DNA of 64,000 nt from Clostridium sp. Marseille-P3244 (GTDB lineage: Bacteria; Bacillota; Clostridia; Lachnospirales; Lachnospiraceae). The stretch covers positions 2,388,688-2,452,687 of the forward strand of contig NZ_LT635549.1 of assembly GCF_900120155.1 (NCBI RefSeq). Reading direction: 5' to 3'. Of this stretch, positions 1 to 9,109 are shown piece by piece (within the stretch, counting starts at the first letter, position 1; each line of letters begins with the position of its first letter). The position numbers and the translations under genes are program-made. The notes below the pieces were generated by a model that was given only the letters and a program-made list of their open reading frames with translations, made no database searches and had not been told where the DNA came from.

Positions 1-893
1 AGCGAGAGGGCAAGGCTTTCTCCCGCCTGCGCCGCCTGTTCTGCCGCTGCATGTACGGTTCCCATCCGCAGCTCCTTTTCGCCCTCTTCGCAGTACATTC
101 CGGTGAGCATCACCTCTGCCCCTTTCACAACGGCGTAAGCCGCGTTGGGAGAGGTACAGCCTCCGCCCAGCGTGCGTATGAACTGCCGCTCTGCCGCCGC
201 AGCCGTATGGCTGTCAGGATCGTCCAGCCGTCCCAGCAGCGCTCTTAAGGCTTTGTCCTCCCGCCTTCCCTGCACCGCGAGGATGCCCTGCCCCGCCGCG
301 GGAAGCATCTCGTCAAGAGAGAGATATCGCCCGATGAGTGATTCCATCCCCAGCCGCTTCAGGCCGGCAGCAGCCAGTACCGTGGCGTCATATCCCTCTG
401 TCTCCAGTTTCCGGATCCGGGTCTGGACGTTTCCCCTTATCCCCCGGCAGACACATCCGGGGAAAATCCGCTCCAGCTGAAGCGCCCGCCTCCTGCTGGA
501 TGTGCCGATGACAAAAGATTCTCCGGGACGGAAGCCTTCCCCCGCCCCCTCTTTTGATCCGGCCCGGTACAGGAGCACGTCCCGGGGATCCCCTCTTCTG
601 CCAAAGGCAAGGATCGGGAGAGCTTCATTTTCTTCCACCGGCATGTCTTTCAGACTGTGCACGGCCAGGTCGATCCTCCCGGAGGCAAGCGCCTGATCCA
701 GCTCCTTTACAAACAGGCCTTTTCCTCCGATCCGTTCAAGACTCTGATCCAGGATCCGGTCCCCCGCGGTCTTCATGGTAACGATCTCCACCCGGATATC
801 CGGCCGTTCTGCCCGGATCAGATCCCGGATGATCTCCGTCTGCCTTACGGCAAGTGCACTTTCTCTGCTTCCGATCCTTATTACAGACTGCAT
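1..893 (-). CDS. hemC: Hydroxymethylbilane synthase (porphobilinogen deaminase), 3' end cut by window edge
   Basis: This enzyme condenses four porphobilinogens into hydroxymethylbilane, the tetrapyrrole precursor of the corrin ring. The minus-strand reading begins MQSVIRIGSRESALAVRQTE, the family N-terminus. It continues with HSLKDMP, GTSSRRRALQL and GRGIRGNVQTR-like segments. GGGCTSPNAAY holds the cysteine that carries the dipyrromethane cofactor. The reading frame stays open to the window edge (about 297 codons; the family is about 310), so only the last residues are missing. The start ATG overlaps the end of cbiP by 13 nt, so hemC is the distal gene of the cobalamin operon seen here. A fusion with a downstream domain cannot be excluded. 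Confidence 0.93.
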   Translation of the reverse strand, partial: MQSVIRIGSRESALAVRQTEIIRDLIRAERPDIRVEIVTMKTAGDRILDQSLERIGGKGLFVKELDQALASGRIDLAVHSLKDMPVEENEALPILAFGRRGDPRDVLLYRAGSKEGAGEGFRPGESFVIGTSSRRRALQLERIFPGCVCRGIRGNVQTRIRKLETEGYDATVLAAAGLKRLGMESLIGRYLSLDEMLPAAGQGILAVQGRREDKALRALLGRLDDPDSHTAAAAERQFIRTLGGGCTSPNAAYAVVKGAEVMLTGMYCEEGEKELRMGTVHAAAEQAAQAGESLALS

Positions 894-2398
894 GGCGCTT
901 CCATTCCTTTCTCTATGATCCGGTACACTGCCTCCATATCCAGGTTCTCCCGGATGATGTCTGCCAGCTGTTCATACTGTTCCTCCTTGTGGGCTTTCCA
1001 GTCCGCCGCCTGTATCTTCGACGGATCCAGCCCCTTCTCGCTCAGCAGTCCGGCCACGAAGCCCTCCGCCGCCTCTGCCGAGTCGAAGATCCCGTGGACA
1101 TAGCAGCCGTATACACTGCCGCGCTGGGCGCCGTCCACGCCGCATCCCTGCCCTTTCATATCGAGGAGCGGATGTGCCCCGTCTTCCGGAGTGGTCCTCC
1201 CCATGTGGATCTCATATCCTTCATACTCTGCCCCGCTTAATCCGGACAGGATCCCGGACAGCTTCCGGAATCTTCCCTGCACTCTTGTTCTTTTCTTTTC
1301 CTGCGTGAACACAGTGGATACCGGGAGCAGCCCCAGCCCGGCCGTCTCTCCTGAGTGCTCCGCCCCCTGGGGATCTGCGATCTTCGTCCCCAGCATCTGA
1401 TAGCCTCCGCAGATGCCAAACACGGTCCTGCCCTGCTCCGCATGGCGCAGGATCTTCGCCTCCAGTCCGTTCTGCCGCATCCAGAGAAGATCTCCGATGG
1501 TGTCCTTTGTTCCCGGGAGGATGACCGCGTCAGGAGCGCCGAACTCTTTGGCGGAAGAGACGTATCTCACCCGGATCTGCTCCACGGCCTCCAGAGGGGC
1601 AAAATCGGTGAAATTGGAGATCCGGGGCAGCCGGATCACCGCCACATCCACAAGGAATGACTCCCGCTGCCTTTTGAACCGCTCGGACAGACTGTCCTCC
1701 TCGTCCAGGTCCAGATGAAAATAGGGGATCACTCCCAGCACCGGTATTCCGGTCCTCTCTTCCAGCATATCCAGCCCCGGCTTTAAGATGGAGCGGTCGC
1801 CCCGGAACTTGTTGATCACGGTCCCCTTGATCCGGGCCCGTTCATCCCTTTCCATCAGCTCCGCCGTCCCCAGAATCTGGGCAAAAACGCCGCCCCGGTC
1901 GATATCTCCCGTCAGAAGTACCGGCGCGTCCAAAAGCTCTGCCAGCCCCATATTTACGATGTCATCCTGCCGCAGATTGATCTCTGCCGGGCTTCCCGCC
2001 CCTTCAATGACGACCACATCGCACCGGTTTGCCAGCTTATGATAGGCGTCCAGGATCCAGGGAATATACTCCTTCTTCTTCCTGTAATATTCCACCGCGG
2101 ACATCATCCCCACCGGCTTTCCGTTTAAGATCACCTGGGATCCTGTGTCACTGGTGGGTTTTAACAAAATGGGATTCATGGCTGCCTCCGGCTCGACCCC
2201 GGCGGCTTCAGCCTGCATCACCTGTGCCCGCCCCATCTCCAGCCCGTTGGCTGTAATGAAAGAATTGAGCGCCATGTTCTGGGATTTAAAGGGCATGACG
2301 CGGTACCCGTCCTGCAGAAGCACCCGGCACAGCCCGGCTGTCAGAACGCTCTTTCCCACATTTGACATGGTTCCCTGTATCATGATCGGTCTGGCCAT
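881..2398 (-). CDS. cbiP: Cobyric acid synthase CbiP/CobQ
   Basis: This ATP- and glutamine-dependent amidase adds amide groups at positions b, d, e and g of adenosylcobyrinic a,c-diamide in the cytoplasm. The 505-residue protein opens with MIQGTMSNVGKSVLTAGL, a dethiobiotin-synthetase-like P-loop. The C-terminal half is a class I glutaminase: the nucleophile Cys lies in VFGICGGYQMLG and the His in CYVHGIFDS. Its length is typical. It overlaps cobD upstream and hemC downstream, which indicates translational coupling. Confidence 0.97.
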   Translation of the reverse strand: MARPIMIQGTMSNVGKSVLTAGLCRVLLQDGYRVMPFKSQNMALNSFITANGLEMGRAQVMQAEAAGVEPEAAMNPILLKPTSDTGSQVILNGKPVGMMSAVEYYRKKKEYIPWILDAYHKLANRCDVVVIEGAGSPAEINLRQDDIVNMGLAELLDAPVLLTGDIDRGGVFAQILGTAELMERDERARIKGTVINKFRGDRSILKPGLDMLEERTGIPVLGVIPYFHLDLDEEDSLSERFKRQRESFLVDVAVIRLPRISNFTDFAPLEAVEQIRVRYVSSAKEFGAPDAVILPGTKDTIGDLLWMRQNGLEAKILRHAEQGRTVFGICGGYQMLGTKIADPQGAEHSGETAGLGLLPVSTVFTQEKKRTRVQGRFRKLSGILSGLSGAEYEGYEIHMGRTTPEDGAHPLLDMKGQGCGVDGAQRGSVYGCYVHGIFDSAEAAEGFVAGLLSEKGLDPSKIQAADWKAHKEEQYEQLADIIRENLDMEAVYRIIEKGMEAPCSL

Positions 2399-3492
2399 TC
2401 TGCACGCTCCTTTCCGCCTGTGTTCTCTCTTTCACCGGCTTCCCCGGCAGGGTGCTCCTGAAGAATCTCCTCCAGCGCCTTTAACAGCCGGCCGTTCTCC
2501 TGTTCTGTGCGCACCGCGATCCGGTACCAGCCTTTCCCCAGCCCCCGGTAATCGGAGCAGTCACGGATCAGGATGCCCCTCTGTGCAAATTCCCGGAACA
2601 GGTCATATTCGCTGTACAGAAGGATATAATTGGCCTGGGAGGGAATATAGTCAACCCCCAGTCCGGCCAGGGCATTTTCCAGTCTCTGCCGCTGCTCTCG
2701 GACCAGCACTCTTGTCCGCTCCACTCTCCCGTCATCCTCCAGCGCCGCCAGGGCGGCCTCCTGGGCCGGGACTGACACGCTCCAGGGCTGGGAGGCGCCT
2801 TCCATCCGTCTTATAAGATCCGGATCCGAAGAGATTCCGTATCCCAGCCGCAGTCCGGGCATGGCATGGAGCTTCGTAAAGCTTCTCAGGAGAAACAGTT
2901 TCCGGAAACGAGGAGCCTCTTTTCTGAGAGAGAAGGACTCTTCCTCCGGGAGGAACCCCATGAAACACTCATCCAGGACAAACCGGATCCCCAGATCCTC
3001 ACACCGCTCCGCCGTCCGGACCAGGATCTCTCTTTTTGTCACCCGGCCTGCCGGATTGGAAGGCGCGCACAGAAAGAGCATGTCCATCCCCCCGTCCAGC
3101 CTGTCCGGAAATTCCTCCGTGATACAGAACAGATCCTTTTTCTCCGTCTCATAATACTCGATCCCGCAGCCTGCCGCCTGAAGAGCTTTTTCATATTCAG
3201 AAAACGCAGGGACCGCTACAAGGGCCCTCTTTGGCTTCTCCGCCAGCGCCAGAGTATAGATCAGGTCTGCCGCCCCGTTTCCGAACAGGAGAGAACCGCC
3301 GGGCACATCCAGCTTTTCTGCCAGCCTTGCCCGAAGTCTCCGGCACCTGATATCGGGATAGGCCTCCATGTGCCGCACCCCTTCCTCTGCCGCGCGCAGC
3401 ACCCTTCCGGAAGGCCCCAGAGGATTTACGTTGACCGAAAAATCCAGCATGCCCTGATAGGTATAAATATCTCCTCCGTGTACCGTTCTCAT
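2380..3492 (-). CDS. cobD: Threonine-phosphate decarboxylase CobD (PLP aminotransferase fold)
   Basis: It decarboxylates L-threonine O-3-phosphate to (R)-1-amino-2-propanol phosphate, the linker that CbiB attaches to cobyric acid. The 370-residue protein starts MRTVHGGDIYTYQGMLDFS, followed by NVNPLGPSG, which is typical of CobD. The PLP lysine is in LLRSFTKLHAMPGLRLGYG. It belongs to the class I/II aminotransferase fold, and a histidinol-phosphate aminotransferase is the main alternative. Its place between cbiB and cbiP, with an 18-nt overlap onto cbiP, supports CobD. The last ~20 residues are hydrophilic and look like a dispensable tail. Confidence 0.93.
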   Translation of the reverse strand: MRTVHGGDIYTYQGMLDFSVNVNPLGPSGRVLRAAEEGVRHMEAYPDIRCRRLRARLAEKLDVPGGSLLFGNGAADLIYTLALAEKPKRALVAVPAFSEYEKALQAAGCGIEYYETEKKDLFCITEEFPDRLDGGMDMLFLCAPSNPAGRVTKREILVRTAERCEDLGIRFVLDECFMGFLPEEESFSLRKEAPRFRKLFLLRSFTKLHAMPGLRLGYGISSDPDLIRRMEGASQPWSVSVPAQEAALAALEDDGRVERTRVLVREQRQRLENALAGLGVDYIPSQANYILLYSEYDLFREFAQRGILIRDCSDYRGLGKGWYRIAVRTEQENGRLLKALEEILQEHPAGEAGERENTGGKERAEWPDRS

Positions 3493-3519
3493 CGGTTCTT
3501 CCTCCCTGTTTCCGCCGTT

Positions 3520-4491
3520 TTACATCAACAGCCCTGCCGCCGTCCGGATCCCTCCGAACACGGCCAGCATCAATACCGCTGTCACATACATCAGACGTCC
3601 TGCCCGGGGAATATCCTCCGGCTCAATGGGCCGCAGGGCATCCCCGATCTGTTCCTTCTGATATCGTTTTCCGAAATAAAAAGCGTCTCCCGCCAGCCTT
3701 ACGCCCAGCGCCCCGGCACAGACAGACTCTGTCTGCGCCGCGTTGGGGCTGGCGTGTTTTCTCCGGTCCCTCTTCCAGATCTTCCGGGCGCCTTTTCCGT
3801 TCATCCCGGTCAGATACGCCGCCGCGATCATAAACACCGCGGTGACCCGGGCCGGGATGTAATTGAAGAGATCATCCATCCCGGCGGGAATCCGACCGAA
3901 CCGAAGATATCTGTCATTCTTATATCCGACCATGGAATCCATGGTGTTCACTGCCTTGTACAGAAATCCCAGCGGCGCTCCCCCCAGCAGCAGGAAGAGC
4001 AGAGGTGCCGTTACGCCGTCAGACGTGTTCTCCGCCACCGTCTCCACGGCTGCCCGGTTCACTTCCTCCTTCGTCAGGTTCTCTGTATCCCTTCCCACGA
4101 TCATGGACACAGCCCTGCGGGAGCCTTCCAGATCCCCGGCCTTCAGCCTGTCATATACTTTCATGCTCTCGTTCCACAGACTGCGCGCCGCCAGGATCTG
4201 ATAACACCAGAACGCCTCCAGGGCAAAACACAGGGCCGGATGGACCCGACGGGCCCCGTACAGGATTCCCAGCGGAATAAGAAAAAAAGTCCCCGCCACC
4301 AGGATCCACATCACAGCGCCGGCCGCGGCAGGATGGCTTCTCCCGGGGCCTCTTCGCAACAGGGCCTCTAAAGCTGAGATCTCTTTCCCGATCAGCCGGA
4401 CCGGATGGTACAGCCAGACCGGATCTCCCAGGATCAGATCCAGGAGAAATCCTGCGGCACAGGCCGCAGATACAATCAATCCGTCATTCAA
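3520..4491 (-). CDS. cbiB: Adenosylcobinamide-phosphate synthase CbiB
   Basis: This integral membrane enzyme joins aminopropanol phosphate to adenosylcobyric acid. I place the start at a TTG, giving a 323-residue protein beginning (M)NDGLIVSAACAAGFLLDLI. An AAGGAG lies 9 nt upstream of it, and the frame further upstream only overlaps cobS and matches nothing. The family signature DPVWLYHPVRLIGK follows directly. NTSDGVTAPLLF and TMDSMVGYKNDRY are further conserved segments, with several membrane helices. It begins 17 nt after the cobS stop. Confidence 0.93.
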   Translation of the reverse strand: MNDGLIVSAACAAGFLLDLILGDPVWLYHPVRLIGKEISALEALLRRGPGRSHPAAAGAVMWILVAGTFFLIPLGILYGARRVHPALCFALEAFWCYQILAARSLWNESMKVYDRLKAGDLEGSRRAVSMIVGRDTENLTKEEVNRAAVETVAENTSDGVTAPLLFLLLGGAPLGFLYKAVNTMDSMVGYKNDRYLRFGRIPAGMDDLFNYIPARVTAVFMIAAAYLTGMNGKGARKIWKRDRRKHASPNAAQTESVCAGALGVRLAGDAFYFGKRYQKEQIGDALRPIEPEDIPRAGRLMYVTAVLMLAVFGGIRTAAGLLM

Positions 4492-4508
4492 TCCTTCCGT
4501 CTCCTTTT

Positions 4509-5291
4509 CTATCCTGTAAGCACTGCCCCCGCCAGCATGGCCAGCTCGCAAAGCTGCAGAAAATATCCTGCCAGATCCCCTGTGGTTCCTCCAAACTGCC
4601 GTCTGCAGAGTCCATAGTAATACACGTACACCGCCCCGGCAAGAGCCAGCATCATGCATCCCTGCCTCCAGTCCGCAAGGATCATTCCTGCCGCGCCCAG
4701 AAGGAGCCAAACGGCAAGGATCAGGCGGACCGTTCCTTTCTGCGCCTTTTCCTGGAAGGTCCGCAGCAATCCCCGTTTCTTCGCGGGAGGAAAACTGACT
4801 GCCGCGATCCCGCTCAGCGCCCTGGATACCGGAAAGATCAGGGCGGTCAGGATCAGGATCCGCCGCGGATCTTCCTTTCCCGGGATCTCGCTTAAGAGGG
4901 CGAAGACGGCGAGGAAATAGCAGCACAGTCCGATCACGGCAAACGCCCCTGTATGCGGATCCTCCATGATGGCAAGTCTGCTCTCCCGGTCTTTGTGGGA
5001 GCTCAGCGCGTCAACGGTATCGGCGAATCCGTCCAGATGGATCCCTCCGGTGACCGCTGCGGGGATCAGGGTCATCACCGCAGCGAAAAGCAGCGCTCCG
5101 GCTGTGGTATATTCCAGGATCAGACTTCCCGCCAGAAGCTCTGCCGCGCCGATGAACACCCCCACTGCCGGGAAGAAACCCATCGCATACTTCATATTTT
5201 TTTCCTCCCACTCCACTCTGGGCACCGGAATCCTGGAATACATAGAAATGGCCACTGCCATCGCCTTTAAGATCGTCATATCCTGCCTCAC
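4509..5291 (-). CDS. cobS: Adenosylcobinamide-GDP ribazoletransferase (cobalamin synthase) CobS
   Basis: This membrane enzyme joins GDP-cobinamide to alpha-ribazole (phosphate), the last assembly step of cobalamin. The 260-residue protein shows the family N-terminus with SRIPVPRVEWEEKNMKYA and the acidic metal-binding segment GGIHLDGFADTVDALSSHKDR. Hydrophobic helices follow. It overlaps the cobT stop by 4 nt (ATGA), so the two are likely co-translated. The guanylyltransferase CobU/CobY that makes its substrate is not in this window. Confidence 0.96.
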   Translation of the reverse strand: MRQDMTILKAMAVAISMYSRIPVPRVEWEEKNMKYAMGFFPAVGVFIGAAELLAGSLILEYTTAGALLFAAVMTLIPAAVTGGIHLDGFADTVDALSSHKDRESRLAIMEDPHTGAFAVIGLCCYFLAVFALLSEIPGKEDPRRILILTALIFPVSRALSGIAAVSFPPAKKRGLLRTFQEKAQKGTVRLILAVWLLLGAAGMILADWRQGCMMLALAGAVYVYYYGLCRRQFGGTTGDLAGYFLQLCELAMLAGAVLTG

Positions 5292-6346
5292 CTGAATTCT
5301 TTATATTCTTCGATGTGGATGTCCGCAAATGTCGCCATCTCCCGGTAAACGGACAGCCCCATCTCCAGAAGCGGCAGTACAGCCACCGCGCCGCTGCCCT
5401 CTCCCAGCGTCATGTTACAGTCAAGGAACGGGGACAGCCCCAGCGCGTCCAGAACCATCCCTCCTGCCGGTTCCCCGGACCGGTGGGACGGCAGCATATA
5501 ATCTGCCGCGTCCGGCGCCATCCGTGCGGCGCAGAGAGCGCCCACCGAGGAGATAAATCCGTCGACCACCACGGGAATGTGGTATATGGCGCCGCCCAGA
5601 AATACTCCGGCCAGTCCCGCAATATCCAGTCCTCCCACCTTTGAGAGCACATCCAGGACATCTTCCCGGCGGGGTTGGTGAAGCCGGATGGCCCGGCGGA
5701 TCGTTTCCGTCTTTCTGCGCAGTCCCTGGTCACTCAAACCGGCCCCCCGGCCTGTCACTTTCTCCGGATCACAGTCCAGCAGGACAGAGGCCACGGCGCT
5801 GCTGGTGGTGGTGTTCCCGATGCCCATCTCCCCGGTGGCCAGGATGTCATATCCCTGCTCCGAGAGTTCTCCGGCCAGCCGGATCCCGGTCAGAACGGCC
5901 TGCTCTGCCTGCTCTCTTGTCATGGCCGGCTCCCGTGCCATATTCCGGGTGCCGAAGGCCACCTTATACTCCGGCTTCGTAAGCCCGGGCACATCCACTG
6001 CCATGCCGATGTCCACGGGAAAAAGGTCCGCCCCCGCCACTTCAGACATCATACACACGCTTGCCGCATGCCGCGTGAAATTTTCCGCCACGACAGCCGT
6101 TACTTCCTGTCCGGTCTGGGTCACTCCTTCTTCCACCACCCCGTTGTCCGCGCACAGGATCACCAGTCCTTTTTTCTTAAGCACAACATCCGCAGTTTTG
6201 CGGATACCGGCGATCCGGATCACCGCGTCCTCCAGCTTCCCCAGGCTGAACAAAGGCTTTGCCACCGATTTCCAGCGCTTCCCGGCCTGCTCCATGGCGG
6301 CCGCATCAGCGCCTTTGATCTTTCCCAGTATTTCTTCCAATTTCAT
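5288..6346 (-). CDS. cobT: Nicotinate-nucleotide:dimethylbenzimidazole phosphoribosyltransferase CobT
   Basis: It activates the lower-ligand base to its alpha-ribotide. The ATG is chosen because GGGGAGG lies 7 nt upstream and the protein then starts MKLEEILGKIKGADAAAMEQ (352 residues, the usual size). Conserved parts include LVILCADNGVVEEGVTQ, GEMGIGNTTTSSAVA and a C-terminal LGEGSGAVAVLPL with the catalytic Glu region. It sits 1 nt after cbiA and overlaps cobS. The base actually used cannot be told from sequence; no bluB or bza genes are seen here. Confidence 0.96.
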   Translation of the reverse strand: MKLEEILGKIKGADAAAMEQAGKRWKSVAKPLFSLGKLEDAVIRIAGIRKTADVVLKKKGLVILCADNGVVEEGVTQTGQEVTAVVAENFTRHAASVCMMSEVAGADLFPVDIGMAVDVPGLTKPEYKVAFGTRNMAREPAMTREQAEQAVLTGIRLAGELSEQGYDILATGEMGIGNTTTSSAVASVLLDCDPEKVTGRGAGLSDQGLRRKTETIRRAIRLHQPRREDVLDVLSKVGGLDIAGLAGVFLGGAIYHIPVVVDGFISSVGALCAARMAPDAADYMLPSHRSGEPAGGMVLDALGLSPFLDCNMTLGEGSGAVAVLPLLEMGLSVYREMATFADIHIEEYKEFR

Positions 6347-6347
6347 C

Positions 6348-7871
6348 TCAGTACCTCCCCGGACAGCCTGTCTTCTCCCTGCCATCCCTTACGCTCTGTC
6401 TCCATGTCCCGCACCGGCCGGCAAACCGGCCGGCGAAAGCGGGAAGAGACGGAAGATAAAGGTGAGGAAATCCGGCGAACAGATTCCCTTCTGCCCGGAT
6501 ACATCGCCAGCTTCGCCTCCCGTCCGGCTTTTCGGCTACACAGCTTTTCGCTTCGGCGGTGCTGTCCCAATAGTGGAACTCATGTCCCCGGATTGTCTCC
6601 CCCGGCAGAAGATAGCTTTCGGTACCTTCTGCCTCGGATTCCCCGGAAAGTCGGATCTTCACATATCCGAACTGCTTCAGGCCCGTCCCGGGATAAGCGC
6701 TGCCTTTTACCACGCCCGCCATGGGCCAGTCCCGGCCCTCTCTGTCCCGGATCGTCTCGTGAAGATACAGATATCCTCCACATTCCGCCAGACAGGGCAT
6801 TCCGGCCCCCAGAGCCTTCCGGACGTCCCGGAACATCTCTTTTCTCTCTGACAGTTCCCGGGCGTACAGTTCCGGATATCCGCCGCCCAGGATCAGCCCG
6901 TCCAGATCCTCCGGCAGCCTGTCATCTGAAAGCGGACTGAACGGGATGATCTCACAACCCAGACTGCGGAGCAGTTCCAGATTTTCCGGATAGGAAAAGC
7001 AGAATGCCGCATCCCGGGCCACGCCGATCCTCAGGCGATCCGGCCGGATGGACGGGATCTTCCCATCTTTTGTATCCCTGCCCTTCTCCTCTGTCCTCTC
7101 CCGGCACTTTCCGATGGCGTTCTTTCCGCCTCCGGCATTTCCCGGGTATCCCGCCAGTTCCAAGATCCGGTCCAGTTCCACAGTTCCCGAAAGAATCTGG
7201 CCCGCCCGGGCCATCTGTTCTTTCAGGCTGCGGATCTCCTGAGGAGTCACCAGCCCCAGATGACGGCTCTCGAAATGAAAGGCCTCATCCGTCGGGATCC
7301 GGCCCAGCACCGGAATCTTATACCCCATCCGGTCCAGTTCCCTCTCCAGCATGGACTTCATTCCAGGATAACGGGCTTCAGAGACCTGATTTAACAAAAT
7401 ACCTTTAATGGAACTGTCCGGCCGGTGTCCGGCCATGCCTGCGGCCACTGCCGCAAGGGAGAGCGCCGCTCCCCGGCAGGGAAGGATCAGTATAACAGGC
7501 AGTCCCAGAGTCCGGGCCATATCGTAGGAGCTGGCTTCCCAGGAGTCCACGGACAGGCCGTCATAATATCCCATGACTCCCTCCGTAATCACCAGATCCG
7601 CCCCGGTCCCGTGACGGACGTATCCTTCTTTCAGCTCCTCCCTGCCGGAGAAGAACAGATCCAGATTTCTGGAATCCAGTCCCAGCACTTCCCGGTGGAA
7701 CATGGGGTCAATATAGTCCGGACCGCATTTGCACGCCTTTACCTTCAGTCCCCGGTCCCGGAAAGCCGCCATCAGGGCACAGGATACCGCCGTCTTCCCG
7801 CTCCCGCTGGCAGGCGCCGCGATCAGGAAACCCGGAACCGCCGCCCCTGTATTGCTGTCCTGTGTCCTCAT
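6348..7871 (-). CDS. cbiA: Cobyrinate a,c-diamide synthase CbiA
   Basis: It amidates the a and c carboxylates of cobyrinate using glutamine and ATP, the first amidation step of the anaerobic pathway. From the ATG that overlaps the cbiET stop (ATGA), the protein has 507 residues. The N-terminal P-loop is APASGSGKTAVSCALMAAF and the C-terminal glutaminase Cys is in MPCLAECGGYLYLHE. FAGFPHLYLPS is the family C-terminal motif. An open frame runs on upstream inside cbiET, but only the overlapping start gives a family-like N-terminus. An internal stretch after the ATPase domain is rich in Lys, Gly and Arg and looks like a loose linker. Confidence 0.95.
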   Translation of the reverse strand: MRTQDSNTGAAVPGFLIAAPASGSGKTAVSCALMAAFRDRGLKVKACKCGPDYIDPMFHREVLGLDSRNLDLFFSGREELKEGYVRHGTGADLVITEGVMGYYDGLSVDSWEASSYDMARTLGLPVILILPCRGAALSLAAVAAGMAGHRPDSSIKGILLNQVSEARYPGMKSMLERELDRMGYKIPVLGRIPTDEAFHFESRHLGLVTPQEIRSLKEQMARAGQILSGTVELDRILELAGYPGNAGGGKNAIGKCRERTEEKGRDTKDGKIPSIRPDRLRIGVARDAAFCFSYPENLELLRSLGCEIIPFSPLSDDRLPEDLDGLILGGGYPELYARELSERKEMFRDVRKALGAGMPCLAECGGYLYLHETIRDREGRDWPMAGVVKGSAYPGTGLKQFGYVKIRLSGESEAEGTESYLLPGETIRGHEFHYWDSTAEAKSCVAEKPDGRRSWRCIRAEGNLFAGFPHLYLPSLPAFAGRFAGRCGTWRQSVRDGREKTGCPGRY

Positions 7872-9109
7872 TCCTTTCCACCTCCCGCGGAAAAGATATA
7901 AACCGGATTCATTCCCGTCATCAGATGATGCGTTCCTGCCTGCCTTGCCCGTGAGACGGTCATCTGGGTGACTTCCAGCTGTTCCAGAAGTCCTGCCTTC
8001 TCCGCCTGCATTACCTCCTCCACAGTCTCCAGAGAAACGGCATTGATCACGATCCGGGCCTGTGGATTTTTCCGCCGCACTTCCTGAAGGATCTCTCTTA
8101 ACCGGCCGGAGCTTCCCCCGATAAACACATGGGTGGGCGGCTCCACATCTCTCAGGGCTTCCGGAGCTTCTCCCTCTATGATACGGATTCCGTCTGCCCG
8201 AAACTTCCTTCGATTCTCCTGCAGGAGCCGGACCGCTTCCGGGACTTTTTCCACCGCGTATACCCGGATGCACTCCCCTGACAGGGCGGCCTCCACCGAG
8301 ACAGACCCGGTGCCTGCCCCTACGTCATAGACCACTGCCATATCCTCCAGTTCCAGCCGGGCGATGCTGACCGCCCGTACCTCTTCCTTGGTCATGGGCA
8401 CGTCCCCCCGGATGAACTCCCGGTCCCTTCTGTGAGGGCCGCGGCGCAGACAGGGAGACGGATTGATGACAAAGACAGCGCAAAGTCCGTCCAGATCCTG
8501 TTCCCGGAAATCTCCCGGATGCCCGGACAGGATCTGTTCATCCGGATAGGCAAGCCTTCTGCCCACATACAGGATCACGTCCCCGAACCCGTATTCCCGC
8601 AGGCCCTCCAGCAGTCTTTTTCCGGAATCGCTGCCGCCCAGCAGCAGAAAGGTTTTGCTGTTCTGATCCACCATGCGGATAAAATTCCCCTCGGTTCCGT
8701 GAAGACTTGCCAGAACCGCGTCTTCCCAGGAGATCCCCAGCCGGGCTGCCAGATAAGCAGGCGTGGAGACTCCCGGAATAATCTCGGTCTCAAACCGGTC
8801 CGGCCGCCGGAAGAACGCTTTTCTTAACTTTTCCGCCCCGCTGAAAAATCCCGGATCCCCGGACAGGAGCACAGCCGCGTCCCGGTATTCGCCGTGTGTT
8901 TCCAGGAAAGAAACGATCCGGTCTGCCCGGTATTCCTCAAACTCCGGTTTCCGGGGCAGCTCCGGGATCTGCCGGGCGCACTGGAGCATCCGTCCGGCTC
9001 CGATCAGGCAGCTGCTCTCCCGGATCCTTTTCTCCGCCTGAGGCGTCAGCAGATCCGGCGTTCCTGTTCCGATCCCGATCAGGGCTATTTTCTGTCTGTT
9101 CTCATACAT
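7868..9109 (-). CDS. cbiET: Fused precorrin-6Y methyltransferase/decarboxylase CbiE-CbiT
   Basis: A fusion of two enzymes. Residues 1 to about 200 are the CbiE tetrapyrrole methylase (IALIGIGTGTPDLLTPQAE, then LLSGDPGFFSG) for C5 methylation. From about residue 215 onward lies CbiT (EEVRAVSIARLELEDMAVVYD, then VGAGTGSVSVEAAL), a Rossmann methyltransferase for C15 methylation and C12 decarboxylation. The 413-residue length equals the usual CobL/CbiET fusion. It overlaps cbiH by 8 nt upstream and cbiA by 4 nt downstream. Confidence 0.95.
   Translation of the reverse strand: MYENRQKIALIGIGTGTPDLLTPQAEKRIRESSCLIGAGRMLQCARQIPELPRKPEFEEYRADRIVSFLETHGEYRDAAVLLSGDPGFFSGAEKLRKAFFRRPDRFETEIIPGVSTPAYLAARLGISWEDAVLASLHGTEGNFIRMVDQNSKTFLLLGGSDSGKRLLEGLREYGFGDVILYVGRRLAYPDEQILSGHPGDFREQDLDGLCAVFVINPSPCLRRGPHRRDREFIRGDVPMTKEEVRAVSIARLELEDMAVVYDVGAGTGSVSVEAALSGECIRVYAVEKVPEAVRLLQENRRKFRADGIRIIEGEAPEALRDVEPPTHVFIGGSSGRLREILQEVRRKNPQARIVINAVSLETVEEVMQAEKAGLLEQLEVTQMTVSRARQAGTHHLMTGMNPVYIFSAGGGKE

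Noticed and set aside
2866-4371. 501-codon plus-strand open frame
   Set aside because: It lies opposite cobD and cbiB, has Arg/His/Pro-rich composition and no family motif; it is a high-G+C shadow.
5675-6940. 421- and 387-codon plus-strand open frames
   Set aside because: They mirror cobT and cbiA, both of which have clear catalytic motifs on the minus strand.
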